Source: Lysobacter sp. HDW10
GTDB taxonomy: Bacteria > Pseudomonadota > Gammaproteobacteria > Xanthomonadales > Xanthomonadaceae
DNA length: 64,000 nt
Reading direction: 5' to 3'
NCBI RefSeq assembly: GCF_011300685.1
Contig: NZ_CP049864.1
Location: 1,356,885 to 1,420,884 of the forward strand
Position numbers and translations under genes: made by a program. Each line of letters begins with the position of its first letter. Within the stretch, counting starts at the first letter, position 1. This document shows, piece after piece, positions 7,543-16,818 of this stretch. Under the pieces are notes generated by a model. That model was given only the letters and a program-made list of their open reading frames with translations. It did no database searches and was not told the DNA's origin.

Positions 7543-7877
7543 TCTTTTTTGGTCAAGGCGAGCGCGTGGTCGCCTACGGCGAGGTAGAGAAGCACCGGTG
7601 TCCACGCTGCTGCGAAGAACGGCTGTTTCAACCGCAGCTACGCTATAAATACGGCCACATCTATGCCTTGTTCGGCTGGGTGTATAGCAAACGCTATGAA
7701 TTGGCCTGCGGTGAATGCGGTCACGGTTGGGTACTCGACAAGAAAGCAGAAGAGGCCAAGCTCGACAAATTGCCCATCCCCAGCCACTTGCAATACGGCT
7801 TCATGGTCTTCTTGGTGGCCTTGATTTCTTTGGCCATCATCGGCGCAGGTTATAACGGTGTCGCTTTCTTGCCGTAG
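7539..7877 (+). CDS. Zinc-ribbon membrane protein
   Basis: A 112-residue protein with two CxxC pairs (CPRC near residue 22 and CGEC near 57) that would form a zinc ribbon, followed by one hydrophobic segment of about 22 residues near the C-terminus. A cytoplasmic or periplasmic zinc-ribbon head on a single membrane anchor is likely. It starts inside the stop of the YCF48-like gene (ATGA), so the two form an operon. The 3' end overlaps the convergent DUF2127 gene by 28 bases. I do not recognise a specific function. Confidence 0.75.
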   Translation: MIFFGQGERVVAYGEVEKHRCPRCCEERLFQPQLRYKYGHIYALFGWVYSKRYELACGECGHGWVLDKKAEEAKLDKLPIPSHLQYGFMVFLVALISLAIIGAGYNGVAFLP

Positions 7878-8326
7878 TTCGGGTGACGTCTGCGGATGTC
7901 GTGGATCAAGTACGCCACGACCGCAAGATTGAGTACCAAGATTGACGCTTCCAATACATGCGGATGCTTGAGCAAGGCAATGATTTCGAAAGGCAAATAA
8001 ACGCCTGCACTGATGGCACCGAACCACGACGCCCATTCGCGCGTGCGCCACAAACCATAGCCTTCAATAAAGCGCATCGCCGCATAGATCAATGTCACCG
8101 CGACTGCGACGTGAATGCTATTTGCACTGATACGAGAAGACAGCTGCGCCAACATGCCATTCTGCGCGTCCATATGGAACGCGCGTGCAAGGTGCGCGAT
8201 GGCCTGTTTGACCGGGGCAGGGCCCGCCCACGCGAGTGAAAACCCGCCCAGACACGCCACAGCGCCTTTGAACAATTCGACGACTGCAATCCAACGCAGC
8301 GCCTTTTGAGGGGAGACAACTTCCAC
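7850..8326 (-). CDS. DUF2127 family membrane protein
   Basis: A 158-residue membrane protein with about four hydrophobic helices. The order of motifs fits DUF2127: an N-terminal ALRWIAVVELFKGA helix, a middle stretch with A-x-R-x-x-E-x-Y-G-L-W followed by WASWFGAISAGVYLPFE, and a C-terminal helix before a basic tail (RRRHPNYGKK). The function of the family is unknown. It is transcribed alone and converges on the zinc-ribbon gene. Confidence 0.8.
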   Translation of the reverse strand: MEVVSPQKALRWIAVVELFKGAVACLGGFSLAWAGPAPVKQAIAHLARAFHMDAQNGMLAQLSSRISANSIHVAVAVTLIYAAMRFIEGYGLWRTREWASWFGAISAGVYLPFEIIALLKHPHVLEASILVLNLAVVAYLIHDIRRRHPNYGKKATPL

Positions 8327-8353
8327 GAGTGGATGCGACTTCCGGTTTCGGAA

Positions 8354-10198
8354 TTAAGCGGCGCGGCTCGCGCGCTTACGGTCGGTTTCCAAACGATGCT
8401 TCTTGCGCAAACGGATCGCCTTTGGCGTCACTTCCACCAGTTCATCGTCGTCGATGAATTCCAGCGCTTGTTCCAACGAGAACTTGATCGCAGGAATCAG
8501 GCCTTCGTCTTTGTCGGTACCCGATGCGCGGAAGTTGGTCAGCTGCTTGCCGCGCAAAGCGTTGACCGTCAGGTCGTTGTCCTTGGCGTGGATACCGACC
8601 ACTTGGCCTTCGTAGATTTCTTCACCCGGCTCAATGAACAAACGGCCGCGTTCTTGCATGGCAATTTGCGCATAAGCAGGCGAGGGGCCCGTGCCGTTTG
8701 AAATCAATACACCGTTCTGACGCTGACCGATTTGGCCTTCCGCCTTCACGTTGTAGTGGTCAAACACATGGAACAACAAACCGGTACCCGCCGTCAGCGT
8801 GCGGAATTCGGTTTGGAAGCCGATCAGGCCACGCGCCGGAATGATGAATTCCATGCGCACGCGACCCTTGCCATCTGGCTCCATGTTTTGCAGCAGCGCT
8901 TTGCGCTCACCCAAACGGCCCATCACGCCGCCTTGGAATTGTTCTTCCAAGTCCACAACGAGTTGTTCGTAGGGTTCTTGCATCACGCCGTCGATTTCAC
9001 GAATGATCACTTCCGGACGCGACACAGCCAATTCGTAGCCTTCGCGACGCATGGTTTCAATCAAGATCGACAAATGCAATTCGCCACGGCCCGACACCTT
9101 GAACTTGTCAGCGTCGCTGGTGTCTTCCACCTTCAAAGCCACGTTGTGTTGGGTTTCGCGGGTGAGACGATCACGCAATTGGCGTGAGGTCAGGAACTTG
9201 CCACCGCTGCGATCTTTGGCGCCTGCGAACGGTGAGTCGTTGACTTGGAAGGTCATCGAGATGGTCGGCTCGTCGACCGACAACACCGGCAATTGTTCAA
9301 CCGCTGTTGGATCGCAAATCGTTTCAGAAATGCCGAGGCCTTCGATGCCCGAGAACGCAATGATGTCACCGGCTTGTGCTTCCGGCACTTCGACGCGTTC
9401 GAGGCCCATGAAACCGAGCACTTGAAGCACCTTGCCGTTGCGCGTTTTACCATCGACGCCTACGACAGTGACTTGCTGATTGGTGCGCACTTTGCCGCGC
9501 TGGATACGACCGACGCCGATCACACCGACGTAGTTGTTGTAATCCAACGAGGTCACGCGCATTTGGAACGGACCGTCTTCGCTCACAGGCGGCACGGCCA
9601 CGTGCTTGATGATGGCTTCGAACAGCGGCGTCATGTCGCCTTCGCGCACGGATTCGTCGAGGCCGGCATAGCCGTTCAGACCCGATGCGTAGACAACCGG
9701 GAAATCCAGTTGTTCATCGGTGGCGCCGAGGCGATCGAACAAATCAAAGGTTTGGTCCAACACCCAAGCCGGACGTGCGCCCGGACGGTCGACCTTATTA
9801 ATAACGACGATCGGCTTGAAGCCCATCGCAAACGCTTTCTGCGTCACGAAGCGCGTTTGCGGCATCGGACCGTCCATGGCATCGACCAAGATGAGCACGG
9901 AGTCGACCATCGACAACACGCGTTCCACTTCGCCGCCGAAGTCGGCGTGTCCGGGGGTGTCGACGATATTGATGCGGAACTCTTCGCCTTCCGGCGACCT
10001 CCACTTGATCGCGGTGTTCTTCGACAGGATGGTGATACCGCGTTCTTTTTCGATATCTCCGCTGTCCATGACGCGCTCTGTAAGCACGAAGCGCTCGTCG
10101 AAGGTGTCGGATTGCTTCAGTAGCTGATCGACAAGCGTAGTCTTGCCATGGTCGACGTGGGCGACAATAGCGATGTTGCGGAGATTTTGAATGGACAT
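8354..10198 (-). CDS. bipA: Translational GTPase BipA/TypA
   Basis: A 614-residue translational GTPase that acts on ribosomes, known in the family for 50S assembly and stress or low-temperature growth. The GTPase motifs are AHVDHGKTT near residue 11, the switch segment [19 protein letters not shown], and NKVDRPGAR. Domains II, III and the BipA-specific C-terminal domain follow (for example [12 protein letters not shown] and [12 protein letters not shown]). The start is the ATG at 10198, giving [14 protein letters not shown], the normal N-terminus; the frame is open further upstream but family length supports this start. A TATAAT is placed upstream on this strand at 10252-10247. Confidence 0.97.
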   Translation of the reverse strand: MSIQNLRNIAIVAHVDHGKTTLVDQLLKQSDTFDERFVLTERVMDSGDIEKERGITILSKNTAIKWRSPEGEEFRINIVDTPGHADFGGEVERVLSMVDSVLILVDAMDGPMPQTRFVTQKAFAMGFKPIVVINKVDRPGARPAWVLDQTFDLFDRLGATDEQLDFPVVYASGLNGYAGLDESVREGDMTPLFEAIIKHVAVPPVSEDGPFQMRVTSLDYNNYVGVIGVGRIQRGKVRTNQQVTVVGVDGKTRNGKVLQVLGFMGLERVEVPEAQAGDIIAFSGIEGLGISETICDPTAVEQLPVLSVDEPTISMTFQVNDSPFAGAKDRSGGKFLTSRQLRDRLTRETQHNVALKVEDTSDADKFKVSGRGELHLSILIETMRREGYELAVSRPEVIIREIDGVMQEPYEQLVVDLEEQFQGGVMGRLGERKALLQNMEPDGKGRVRMEFIIPARGLIGFQTEFRTLTAGTGLLFHVFDHYNVKAEGQIGQRQNGVLISNGTGPSPAYAQIAMQERGRLFIEPGEEIYEGQVVGIHAKDNDLTVNALRGKQLTNFRASGTDKDEGLIPAIKFSLEQALEFIDDDELVEVTPKAIRLRKKHRLETDRKRASRAA

Positions 10199-10246
10199 GC
10201 GGAAAGGGCCGCCTTGCGCGACCGAGGGACAGGAAATGAGGGGCAG

Positions 10247-10252
10247 ATTATA
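10247..10252 (-). promoter_or_regulatory. -10 element of the bipA promoter
   Basis: Read on the minus strand this is a perfect TATAAT, 48 bases before the bipA ATG, in the gap between divergent bipA and ppiB. No convincing -35 hexamer is seen at the usual distance. Confidence 0.5.
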
Positions 10253-10343
10253 CGGGAAAAACCGGAAATCCCACCTTGTCTCCACCTGAACCGGCCCCAT
10301 GTTAAGTTCACCCCCTTTCAAGCTGAACCTTCAGGAGTTCGAC

Positions 10344-10838
10344 ATGGCATTGACCGCCACCTTTGATACTGACCGCGGCCCCATCAAGCTGGAGCTGTTC
10401 CAAGACAAGGCGCCGCTGACCGTCGCCAACTTCGTCAACCTCGCCACCAAGGGCTTTTACGACGGCCTGAACTTCCACCGCGTGATCGATGACTTCATGA
10501 TCCAAGGCGGCTGCCCGCAGGGCACAGGCACCGGCGGCCCGGGCTACAAGTTCGAAGATGAGACCAACAATGGCGTGCCCCATGAGCGCGGCGTGTTGTC
10601 GATGGCCAATGCCGGCCCGAACACCAATGGCAGCCAGTTCTTCATCACCCATATCAAAACCGATTGGCTGGACGGCAAGCACACCGTGTTCGGCAAGGTC
10701 TTGGAAGGCCTAGACGTGGTCGATAGCGTGAAGCAGGGCGACAAGATCAAGTCCGTCAAGATCGAAGGCGATATCGATGGCGCGCTCGCTGCCAAAGCCG
10801 ATCGCGTGGCCGACTGGAACGCCAAGCTCGCACCGTAA
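10344..10838 (+). CDS. ppiB: Peptidyl-prolyl cis-trans isomerase, cyclophilin type
   Basis: A 164-residue cytoplasmic cyclophilin that speeds proline isomerisation during protein folding. The core motifs are intact: [43 protein letters not shown], and [12 protein letters not shown]. No signal peptide is present, which fits PpiB rather than PpiA. The ATG at 10344 has CAGGAG 6 bases upstream; the frame extends upstream to 10299 but that part is not cyclophilin-like. A hairpin follows the gene at 10884. Confidence 0.95.
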   Translation: MALTATFDTDRGPIKLELFQDKAPLTVANFVNLATKGFYDGLNFHRVIDDFMIQGGCPQGTGTGGPGYKFEDETNNGVPHERGVLSMANAGPNTNGSQFFITHIKTDWLDGKHTVFGKVLEGLDVVDSVKQGDKIKSVKIEGDIDGALAAKADRVADWNAKLAP

Positions 10839-10883
10839 GCCGCTGCTAAAATTCAGCGCAACACCCTTCGGGGCGATGCATCC

Positions 10884-10907
10884 ATCAAGCACCTCCGGGT
10901 GCTTGAT
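10884..10907 (+). terminator. Hairpin after ppiB
   Basis: Perfect 10-base inverted repeat ATCAAGCACC / GGTGCTTGAT around a TCCG loop. The bases after it (GTCTATTT) give only a weak U-tract, so termination may be partial. Confidence 0.55.
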
Positions 10908-10925
10908 GTCTATTTGGGGTAAGCA

Positions 10926-11717
10926 ATGAAAGGTTTGACGATTGTCTTGAGTTTGACCCTGGCGCTGGTGGCTGGCTGCAATAAACCGGTGGAGGGTCGT
11001 CCGGACGAAGTTGCAACGGCCGTCCACAGCGAAGACAGCTTTCTATCCGGGTTCGATGGCGTTTGGGCCACGACGAGCAGCGCGAGCACGGACGATGCAG
11101 AGACCGTCTATCGCTTGCGATTCGCGAAAAACGGCAGCGATCTTGTCATGGACAACCATGTGTTTGATGCCCATGTGATCGATGTCGACACTGTGAATCA
11201 AACGGTGACGTTTCAAACCAGTGGCGAGACAGGGCCGCAAGAAATGTTGACCGTTGCGCGCGTCGTTGAAACCAAGGATCGCGGCAATCCGGAAGCACCG
11301 TTCACGCTGCGTATCACCTTCGGCAATGGGCAGTTCTCAGATTTGAGTTTTGTCCGTCGATTGATGCCGCAAGATGTGCAATTCATTGCTGAAGCGCGTC
11401 AAAGCCTGTCGGCTGACAGCGAGGAGACCGCTGAGGTCTCGCAGTCCGTTGAAACGTCGGATGCCTGTGCCGATCAAACCAGCTTCATTGAGCGCACAAC
11501 CTGCAAGGATCCTGCGCTGAAAGAGGCGCGCGCGGGCTTTGAATCTGCGTTCGGCGACGCCGTCATGGCCCACGGTCAAGAGGCGGGCAGCAGCATGAAA
11601 GCCGCACAGCGCCAACTGGACGCGTGTGCCAGCACGGAATGCCTACAAAAGACCTACGCCGAGTGGACGAAATACGTGCACGAGAATTATCCGGTGCACG
11701 CCACTGATGCAGAGTAA
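10926..11717 (+). CDS. Lipoprotein with LprI/DUF1311-like C-terminal domain
   Basis: A 263-residue predicted lipoprotein. The signal peptide ends in the lipobox LVAGC with the modified Cys near residue 18. The middle part (about 40-155) is a beta-rich domain I do not recognise. The C-terminal part (about 175-255) has four cysteines spaced as in DUF1311/LprI domains (C-x-D-Q-T-S-F-I-E-x-T-T-C, later C-x4-C), a family including lysozyme inhibitors. A role in the envelope is likely; inhibitor activity is only a possibility. Confidence 0.7.
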   Translation: MKGLTIVLSLTLALVAGCNKPVEGRPDEVATAVHSEDSFLSGFDGVWATTSSASTDDAETVYRLRFAKNGSDLVMDNHVFDAHVIDVDTVNQTVTFQTSGETGPQEMLTVARVVETKDRGNPEAPFTLRITFGNGQFSDLSFVRRLMPQDVQFIAEARQSLSADSEETAEVSQSVETSDACADQTSFIERTTCKDPALKEARAGFESAFGDAVMAHGQEAGSSMKAAQRQLDACASTECLQKTYAEWTKYVHENYPVHATDAE

Positions 11718-11771
11718 ACAAGCGTTCGTGGTAAAATTTCGGGCTCCACCGATCCGTTGAAGAGAAGCGAA

Positions 11772-12971
11772 ATGCCTGATTTTTCCAGTCGTATGGACCG
11801 CGCCAAACCCAGCGCCATCATGGCCGTTGCGGAGAAGGCCAAAGCGTTGAAAGCGGCCGGCAAAGACATCATCAGCTTCTCTATCGGTGTGCCGAACTTC
11901 CTGCCTGGCGACCACGTATACGCCGCCGCGCGCGATGCCTTGTCGCATGATTCGGGACAGTACGGAAGCAACCGTGGTGCACCGGCTTTGATTGAAGCCT
12001 TCCTAAAGCACATCGCCGAAATCGGTTTGACAGGCTATACCGCGAAAAATGTCGCCACCGGTATCGGTGCGAAGCACGTGATCTACAACCTGTGTGAAGC
12101 CTTGTTGGATGAAGGCGACACGATTGCGTTTCCGACGCCGTACTGGACAAGCTACGTCGACATCGCCGAAATTCTCAATGCGAAGATCGATCTGTTGCCG
12201 TGTCCGGCATCGCAGCACTACAAGATGTCGCCGGCACAACTTGATGCCGCACTCGCAAAGAAGCCGCGCGTGTTCTTGTTCAACAATCCGTCGAACCCGA
12301 CCGGCATGGTGTACAGCAAGGACGAAATTTCTGCATTGGCAGATGTGATTGCGAAGTATCCGGACACCTGGATCATCACCGACGATATTTACAACCGCAT
12401 GATTTTTGATGGCAACGGTTATCACAACTTCGTGCATGCGCGTCCGGAATTGAAGGATCGCGTGATTTTCATCGATTCCTTGTCCAAGACGTACGGCATG
12501 CCGGGTTGGCGCGTGGGTTTCATGGCGGGACCGGAATCGGTTGCCAACGCGGTGACTACGATGAACTCCAATCACATCACCAACTTGCCGGAAATCACTA
12601 CGGCGGCGGCGATCGCAGCACTGTCGGGTCCGCAAGATGTCCCGAATGCAAAAGTGCGCGAGTTCCAAGAGAAACGTGATCTTGTGATGGCTGTGCTTGA
12701 TGCCGTTCCCGGTGTGGTCTGCCCGAAACCGGAGGGCGCGTTCTACGTGTTCCCGGATATCAGTGCGTACTACGGCAAGTCGCACGAAGGCAAAGTCATT
12801 CAAAACGACATCGAATTCTGCAGTGCACTGCTGGAGTCTAAGGGCGTCGCTTGCGTACCGGGTTCGGCCTTTGGTGAGCCCAATGCCATGCGCATCAGTT
12901 ACACCTGCCCGACGCCGCAATTGGCGCCCGGTATGGAGCGCATCAAAGCGTTCTTCGCTGAAATGCAGTGA
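11772..12971 (+). CDS. aspC: Class I PLP aminotransferase, aspartate aminotransferase type
   Basis: A 399-residue fold-type I aminotransferase, most like aspartate aminotransferase subgroup I-alpha, which interconverts aspartate/2-oxoglutarate and oxaloacetate/glutamate. Visible features are NNPSNPTGMVYS, DDIYNRM with the PLP-binding Asp/Tyr region, and the Schiff-base Lys in SLSKTYGMPGWRVGF. The start is ATG 11772 preceded by GAAGAGAAGCG; the TTG at 11757 would add five residues. The gene lies directly before mdh, which interconverts malate and oxaloacetate. The exact substrate among aspartate, tyrosine and similar amino acids is not certain. Confidence 0.85.
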   Translation: MPDFSSRMDRAKPSAIMAVAEKAKALKAAGKDIISFSIGVPNFLPGDHVYAAARDALSHDSGQYGSNRGAPALIEAFLKHIAEIGLTGYTAKNVATGIGAKHVIYNLCEALLDEGDTIAFPTPYWTSYVDIAEILNAKIDLLPCPASQHYKMSPAQLDAALAKKPRVFLFNNPSNPTGMVYSKDEISALADVIAKYPDTWIITDDIYNRMIFDGNGYHNFVHARPELKDRVIFIDSLSKTYGMPGWRVGFMAGPESVANAVTTMNSNHITNLPEITTAAAIAALSGPQDVPNAKVREFQEKRDLVMAVLDAVPGVVCPKPEGAFYVFPDISAYYGKSHEGKVIQNDIEFCSALLESKGVACVPGSAFGEPNAMRISYTCPTPQLAPGMERIKAFFAEMQ

Positions 12972-13004
12972 TTCAATTCATCTAAAAACATTCGGAGTGA
13001 TCCC

Positions 13005-13988
13005 ATGAAACAACCCGTCCGCGTTGCTGTTACCGGCGCAGCTGGTCAAATCGGCTATGCACTTTTGTTCCGCATCGCTTCCGGTGAAATGCTTGGCAAA
13101 GACCAGCCGGTCATCTTGCAAATGCTTGAGTTGCCGATGGAAAAGGCACAAGCCGCGCTCAATGGCGTGATGATGGAACTTGAAGATTGCGCGTTCCCGC
13201 TGTTGGCCGGCATGGTCGGCACCTCGGATCCGGAAGTGGCGTTCAAGGACGCGGACTACGCTTTGTTGGTTGGCGCGATGCCGCGCGGCCCGGGCATGGA
13301 ACGCAAAGATCTTCTGCTGAAGAATGCGGAAATTTTCACCGTTCAAGGTAAGGCTTTGAACAAGGTCGCGAGCCGCAACGTGAAGGTGCTTGTTGTCGGT
13401 AATCCGGCGAACACCAACGCGTACATCGCCATGAAGTCGGCGCCGGATCTGCCGTCAAAGAACTTCACCGCCATGTTGCGTCTCGATCACAACCGTGCGT
13501 TGTCGCAATTGGCGAACAAAGCGGAAGTGCCGGTCGATGCCATCAAGAAGTTGGTCGTGTGGGGTAACCACAGCCCGACCATGTATCCCGACTACCGTTT
13601 CGCGACGGTCGAAGGCGCGTCCTTGAAGGACAAGATTGACGACGCCGCATGGAACGCCAATCAGTTCATTCCGAATGTGGGCAAGCGTGGCGCGGCGATC
13701 ATTGAAGCGCGCGGTTTGTCTTCTGCAGCATCGGCGGCGAATGCCGCGATTGACCACATGCATGACTGGGCCTTGGGCACGAATGGCGAATGGGCCACGA
13801 TGGGCGTGCCGAGCGATGGTAGCTATGGCATTCCGGAAGGCGTGATTTATGGCGTGCCGGTGACGTGCGCCAATGGCGAATACACCGTGATTAAAGATTT
13901 GCCGATCGACGACTTCAGCCGTGCAGCCATGGACAAGACCTTGGCTGAGCTGGAAGAAGAACGCGCTGGCGTCGCACACCTTCTGTAA
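13005..13988 (+). CDS. mdh: Malate dehydrogenase
   Basis: A 327-residue NAD-dependent malate dehydrogenase of the tricarboxylic acid cycle. The nucleotide loop TGAAGQIGY is at about residues 10-18, the mobile loop with substrate arginines is [13 protein letters not shown], the next substrate Arg is in LDHNRA, and the catalytic His is in [11 protein letters not shown]. Length and motif order fit the cytosolic-type MDH common in Xanthomonadaceae. The ATG follows CGGAG by 6 bases. It starts 33 bases after the aminotransferase stop and may share its transcript. Confidence 0.96.
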   Translation: MKQPVRVAVTGAAGQIGYALLFRIASGEMLGKDQPVILQMLELPMEKAQAALNGVMMELEDCAFPLLAGMVGTSDPEVAFKDADYALLVGAMPRGPGMERKDLLLKNAEIFTVQGKALNKVASRNVKVLVVGNPANTNAYIAMKSAPDLPSKNFTAMLRLDHNRALSQLANKAEVPVDAIKKLVVWGNHSPTMYPDYRFATVEGASLKDKIDDAAWNANQFIPNVGKRGAAIIEARGLSSAASAANAAIDHMHDWALGTNGEWATMGVPSDGSYGIPEGVIYGVPVTCANGEYTVIKDLPIDDFSRAAMDKTLAELEEERAGVAHLL

Positions 13989-14008
13989 GCGAGTTGCTGG
14001 CGTCAGTA

Positions 14009-14635
14009 ATGGCGCCAAGCTCTGAAATGATGCGACCCCTCCATGAAGACCGTCATTTCCTGATCTTCTCCAAGCCCCCGGGACTGCTTTCAGTGCCGGG
14101 GCGCGGTGAAGATAAACAAGATTGTTTGATTCATCGCATCCAGTGCCTGTGGCCGGATGCGCTGACTGTGCATCGCTTGGATCAAGTCACCAGTGGCGTG
14201 ATGGTCTTCGCGCGCAGTCCCGAAATACACCGCGCACTCAGTGACGCCTTCGCCACACGCCGCGTACAAAAAACCTACGAAGCTTTAGTTGAAGGCGAAC
14301 TGCGGGATGACAGCGGCACCATCGATTTGCCGCTCATTTGCGACTGGCCGAATCGCCCACGCCAAATCGTCGCGCATGCAATCGGCAAACCTGCTCAAAC
14401 GCACTGGACCGTGCTCTCTCGCCACACCAACCACACCCGCGTAGCCCTGGAGCCCCTCACGGGCCGCACACACCAACTACGCGTCCACATGCAGGCACTG
14501 GGCCACCCCATCATCGGCGACGTCTTCTACGACGCTCTGCCTGCGCCACGCGTCATGCTGCACGCCCGCGCACTCACCTTCCATCACCCCGCCACACAAG
14601 AACACCTCACCTTCCAAGACCCCACCCCCTTTTAA
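14009..14635 (+). CDS. RluA-family pseudouridine synthase
   Basis: A 208-residue RNA pseudouridine synthase of the RluA type. The catalytic Asp is in HRLDQVTSG, and the later motifs TGRTHQLRVHM and HPIIGDVFY are present. Size and lack of an S4 domain suggest an RluA-like enzyme acting on 23S rRNA and/or tRNA, but the target site cannot be assigned. TTG 13994 would add five residues; the ATG at 14009 is preferred. The last 240 bases are extremely C-rich, with 111 C to 44 G over 14401-14640, and the stop TAA lies inside the repeat at 14632. Confidence 0.9.
   Translation: MAPSSEMMRPLHEDRHFLIFSKPPGLLSVPGRGEDKQDCLIHRIQCLWPDALTVHRLDQVTSGVMVFARSPEIHRALSDAFATRRVQKTYEALVEGELRDDSGTIDLPLICDWPNRPRQIVAHAIGKPAQTHWTVLSRHTNHTRVALEPLTGRTHQLRVHMQALGHPIIGDVFYDALPAPRVMLHARALTFHHPATQEHLTFQDPTPF
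14390..14631 (+). other. C-rich tract ending at a repeat pair
   Basis: The 3' third of the pseudouridine synthase gene uses C almost throughout at third codon positions (G-C skew near -0.43 over 14401-14640), while the same gene upstream of about 14340 looks normal. The tract ends at the repeat pair at 14632-14686. The short region after the pair (14687-14715) is G-rich. This mirrors the pattern around the repeat at 4944. Confidence 0.75.
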
Positions 14636-14656
14636 CCGTACCTGTCACCGTTAATT
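14632..14656 (-). repeat. Short repeat, copy 2 (inverted)
   Basis: Read on the minus strand it gives AATTAACGGTGACAGGTACG followed by GTTAA, differing from copy 1 at few positions. It contains the stop codon of the pseudouridine synthase gene. It stands head-to-head with copy 3, one base apart. Confidence 0.85.
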
Positions 14657-14657
14657 C

Positions 14658-14686
14658 AAATTAACGGGGACAGGTACAGTTAATTT
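14658..14686 (+). repeat. Short repeat, copy 3
   Basis: It reads AAATTAACGGGGACAGGTAC and ends AGTTAATTT, with GGGGACAG where copy 1 has GGTGACAG. Together with copy 2 it makes an inverted pair that could fold into a long hairpin in the RNA between the pseudouridine synthase gene and prpB. It might act as a terminator-like or mRNA-stabilising structure, as paired REP elements can. Confidence 0.85.
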
Positions 14687-14722
14687 AGGGCGTAAAATTG
14701 GGGTTTCGTTTGGAGCTGCTTC

Positions 14723-15613
14723 ATGACGCAATTGTCCGCAGGCGCGCGATTCCGCGCCGCGCTCTCTGAAGAAACCCCACTGCAAGTGATGGGCGCCATT
14801 ACGGCCTATGCGGGCTTGATGGCAAAACGCACCGGTTACCGCGCCTTGTATTTGTCGGGTGGTGGTGTGGCCGCGAATTCGTTGGGTATGCCGGACTTGG
14901 GTATCAGCACGATGGAAGATGTGTTGACGGATGCGCGTCGTATTGTCGATGCCACCGGTATGCCGTTGTTGGTCGACATTGATACAGGATGGGGCGGGGC
15001 GTTCAATATCGCGCGCACCATTCGTAACTTCGAACGCATTGGCGTAGCCGCAGTCCACATGGAAGACCAAGTCGGACAGAAGCGTTGCGGTCACCGTCCG
15101 GGTAAAGAAGTTGTGCCGTTGTCCGAAATGGTGGATCGCGTTAAAGCCGCAGTGGATGCCAAGACCGACAAAGACTTCGTGTTGATGGCACGCACAGATG
15201 CGGCGGCGGTTGAAGGCATCGATGGCGCCATTGAACGCGCAGTCGCCTATGTCGAAGCGGGCGCTGACATGATTTTTCCGGAAGCGATGAAAACACTCGA
15301 GGACTACCGGAAGTTCAAAGCTGCAGTCAAAGTGCCGATTCTTGCGAATCTCACCGAGTTCGGCTCAACACCGTTTTTCACCACGGACGAATTGCGCAGC
15401 GCAGGTGTCGACATCGCCCTGTACTGCTGTGGCGCCTATCGCGCTATGAACAAGGCCGCATTGGGTTTCTACGAAACCGTGCGCCGCGAAGGCACACAAA
15501 AGAACACCATCGATCAACTGCAAACCCGCGCCGAGTTGTACGACTTCCTCGGCTATCACGCATACGAAGACAAGCTTGATGCCTTGTTTTCAAATCAGGC
15601 ATCCAAGGAGTAA
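14723..15613 (+). CDS. prpB: Methylisocitrate lyase
   Basis: A 296-residue lyase of the 2-methylcitrate cycle that splits 2-methylisocitrate into pyruvate and succinate during propionyl-CoA use. The isocitrate lyase/PEP mutase fold is shown by DIDTGWGG (Mg-binding region), [18 protein letters not shown] with the active-site Cys, and ARTDA. The length is typical of PrpB. GGAG lies 8 bases before the ATG. It sits 5 bases upstream of prpC. No regulator gene (prpR) and no prpD or acnD is next to it in this window. Confidence 0.95.
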   Translation: MTQLSAGARFRAALSEETPLQVMGAITAYAGLMAKRTGYRALYLSGGGVAANSLGMPDLGISTMEDVLTDARRIVDATGMPLLVDIDTGWGGAFNIARTIRNFERIGVAAVHMEDQVGQKRCGHRPGKEVVPLSEMVDRVKAAVDAKTDKDFVLMARTDAAAVEGIDGAIERAVAYVEAGADMIFPEAMKTLEDYRKFKAAVKVPILANLTEFGSTPFFTTDELRSAGVDIALYCCGAYRAMNKAALGFYETVRREGTQKNTIDQLQTRAELYDFLGYHAYEDKLDALFSNQASKE

Positions 15614-15618
15614 GCACG

Positions 15619-16770
15619 ATGACCCAAGCAGAAACAAACGCCCCAAAGGTCAAAAAATCCGTCGCACTGTCCGGCACAGCAGCCGGGAATACCGCGCTGT
15701 GTACCGTTGGCCGCAGCGGAAATGATTTGCACTATCGCGGTTATGACATCAAAGACCTTGCCACCAAGTCGAGCTTTGAAGAAGTCGCGCATTTGCTTGT
15801 GCACGGCACCTTGCCGACGGCATCGCAACTGAAGTACTACCGCACCAAGTTGAAGCGCCTTCGCGGCCTACCCGCCGTCGTCACCGATGCGCTTGAACTG
15901 ATCCCGGCCAACGCGCACCCCATGGACGTGCTGCGCACCGGTTGCTCCGTGCTTGGCACCGTCTTGCCAGAACGTGAAGGCCACCCGGCCGCTGAAGCAC
16001 GTGACATCGCAGACCGCTTGATGGCGAGCTTCGGCTCCATGCTGCTGTACTGGTGGCACTTCACGCGCAATAGCCGCCGCATCGACGTCGAGACTGATGA
16101 CGAAACCATTGCCGGTCACTTCTTGCACCTGCTGCACGGTCAAGCACCGACCGCGTTGGAAGCAGACGCGTTGGACAAGTCACTGATCCTCTACGCCGAA
16201 CACGAATTCAACGCGTCCACCTTCACGGGTCGCGTCATCGCCGGTACCGGCAGCGACATGTATTCCTGCATCACCGGTGCAATCGGTGCATTGCGCGGTC
16301 CGAAACACGGCGGTGCAAACGAAGTCGCGATGGACATCATCAGCAGATACGACACGGCAGATGAAGCTGAAGCCGACATCAAAGCGCGTATGGAACGCAA
16401 GGAAATCGTGATTGGATTCGGCCATCCGGTGTACACCGTAGGTGACCCGCGCAACCCGATCATCAAGGAAATCTCGCGCGCACTGTGCAAGGCCGGTGGC
16501 AATCAAACCTTGTTTGACGTCTCCGAGCGCATCGAAAACTTGATGATGGATACCAAGAAGATGTTCCCGAATCTCGATTGGTACTCGGCAAGCGCGTATC
16601 ACATGATGGGCATTCCGACGCCGATGTTCACGCCCTTGTTCGTGATCGCACGCACCTCCGGATGGAGCGCGCATGTGATTGAACAACGCGAAGACGGCAA
16701 GATCATTCGCCCGAGTGCGAACTACACGGGGCCGGAAGATCGCGACTACGTCGATATCGGCCAACGCTGA
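15619..16770 (+). CDS. prpC: 2-methylcitrate synthase
   Basis: A 383-residue citrate-synthase family enzyme that condenses propionyl-CoA with oxaloacetate. Active-site segments are GPKHGGANE with the first His, [13 protein letters not shown] with the second His and substrate Arg, and [14 protein letters not shown] with the catalytic Asp. The short length and the pairing with prpB favour methylcitrate synthase over GltA. A strong terminator follows directly, so prpBC ends here without the dehydratase genes. Confidence 0.95.
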   Translation: MTQAETNAPKVKKSVALSGTAAGNTALCTVGRSGNDLHYRGYDIKDLATKSSFEEVAHLLVHGTLPTASQLKYYRTKLKRLRGLPAVVTDALELIPANAHPMDVLRTGCSVLGTVLPEREGHPAAEARDIADRLMASFGSMLLYWWHFTRNSRRIDVETDDETIAGHFLHLLHGQAPTALEADALDKSLILYAEHEFNASTFTGRVIAGTGSDMYSCITGAIGALRGPKHGGANEVAMDIISRYDTADEAEADIKARMERKEIVIGFGHPVYTVGDPRNPIIKEISRALCKAGGNQTLFDVSERIENLMMDTKKMFPNLDWYSASAYHMMGIPTPMFTPLFVIARTSGWSAHVIEQREDGKIIRPSANYTGPEDRDYVDIGQR

Positions 16771-16774
16771 TCAA

Positions 16775-16804
16775 GAAAAAAGCCGGGGCAACCCGGCTTT
16801 TTTT
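16775..16804. terminator. Bidirectional terminator, prpC / sorbosone dehydrogenase
   Basis: Stem AGCCGGG / CCCGGCT with a GCAA loop, flanked by six A on the left and seven T on the right. It can stop transcription of prpC on the + strand and of the convergent gene ending at 16819. Confidence 0.9.
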
Positions 16805-16818
16805 ACGTCAAGAGAAAA

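Noticed and set aside
9245-10123. Long open frame on the + strand opposite bipA
   Set aside because: It is the mirror of a strongly conserved GTPase gene; the product is His/Arg-rich, matches no family and has no ribosome site.
14632-14686. Repeat pair as an integron attC site or a CRISPR array
   Set aside because: Units are one base apart with no spacers, no integrase or cas genes, and a single copy also sits inside a gene.
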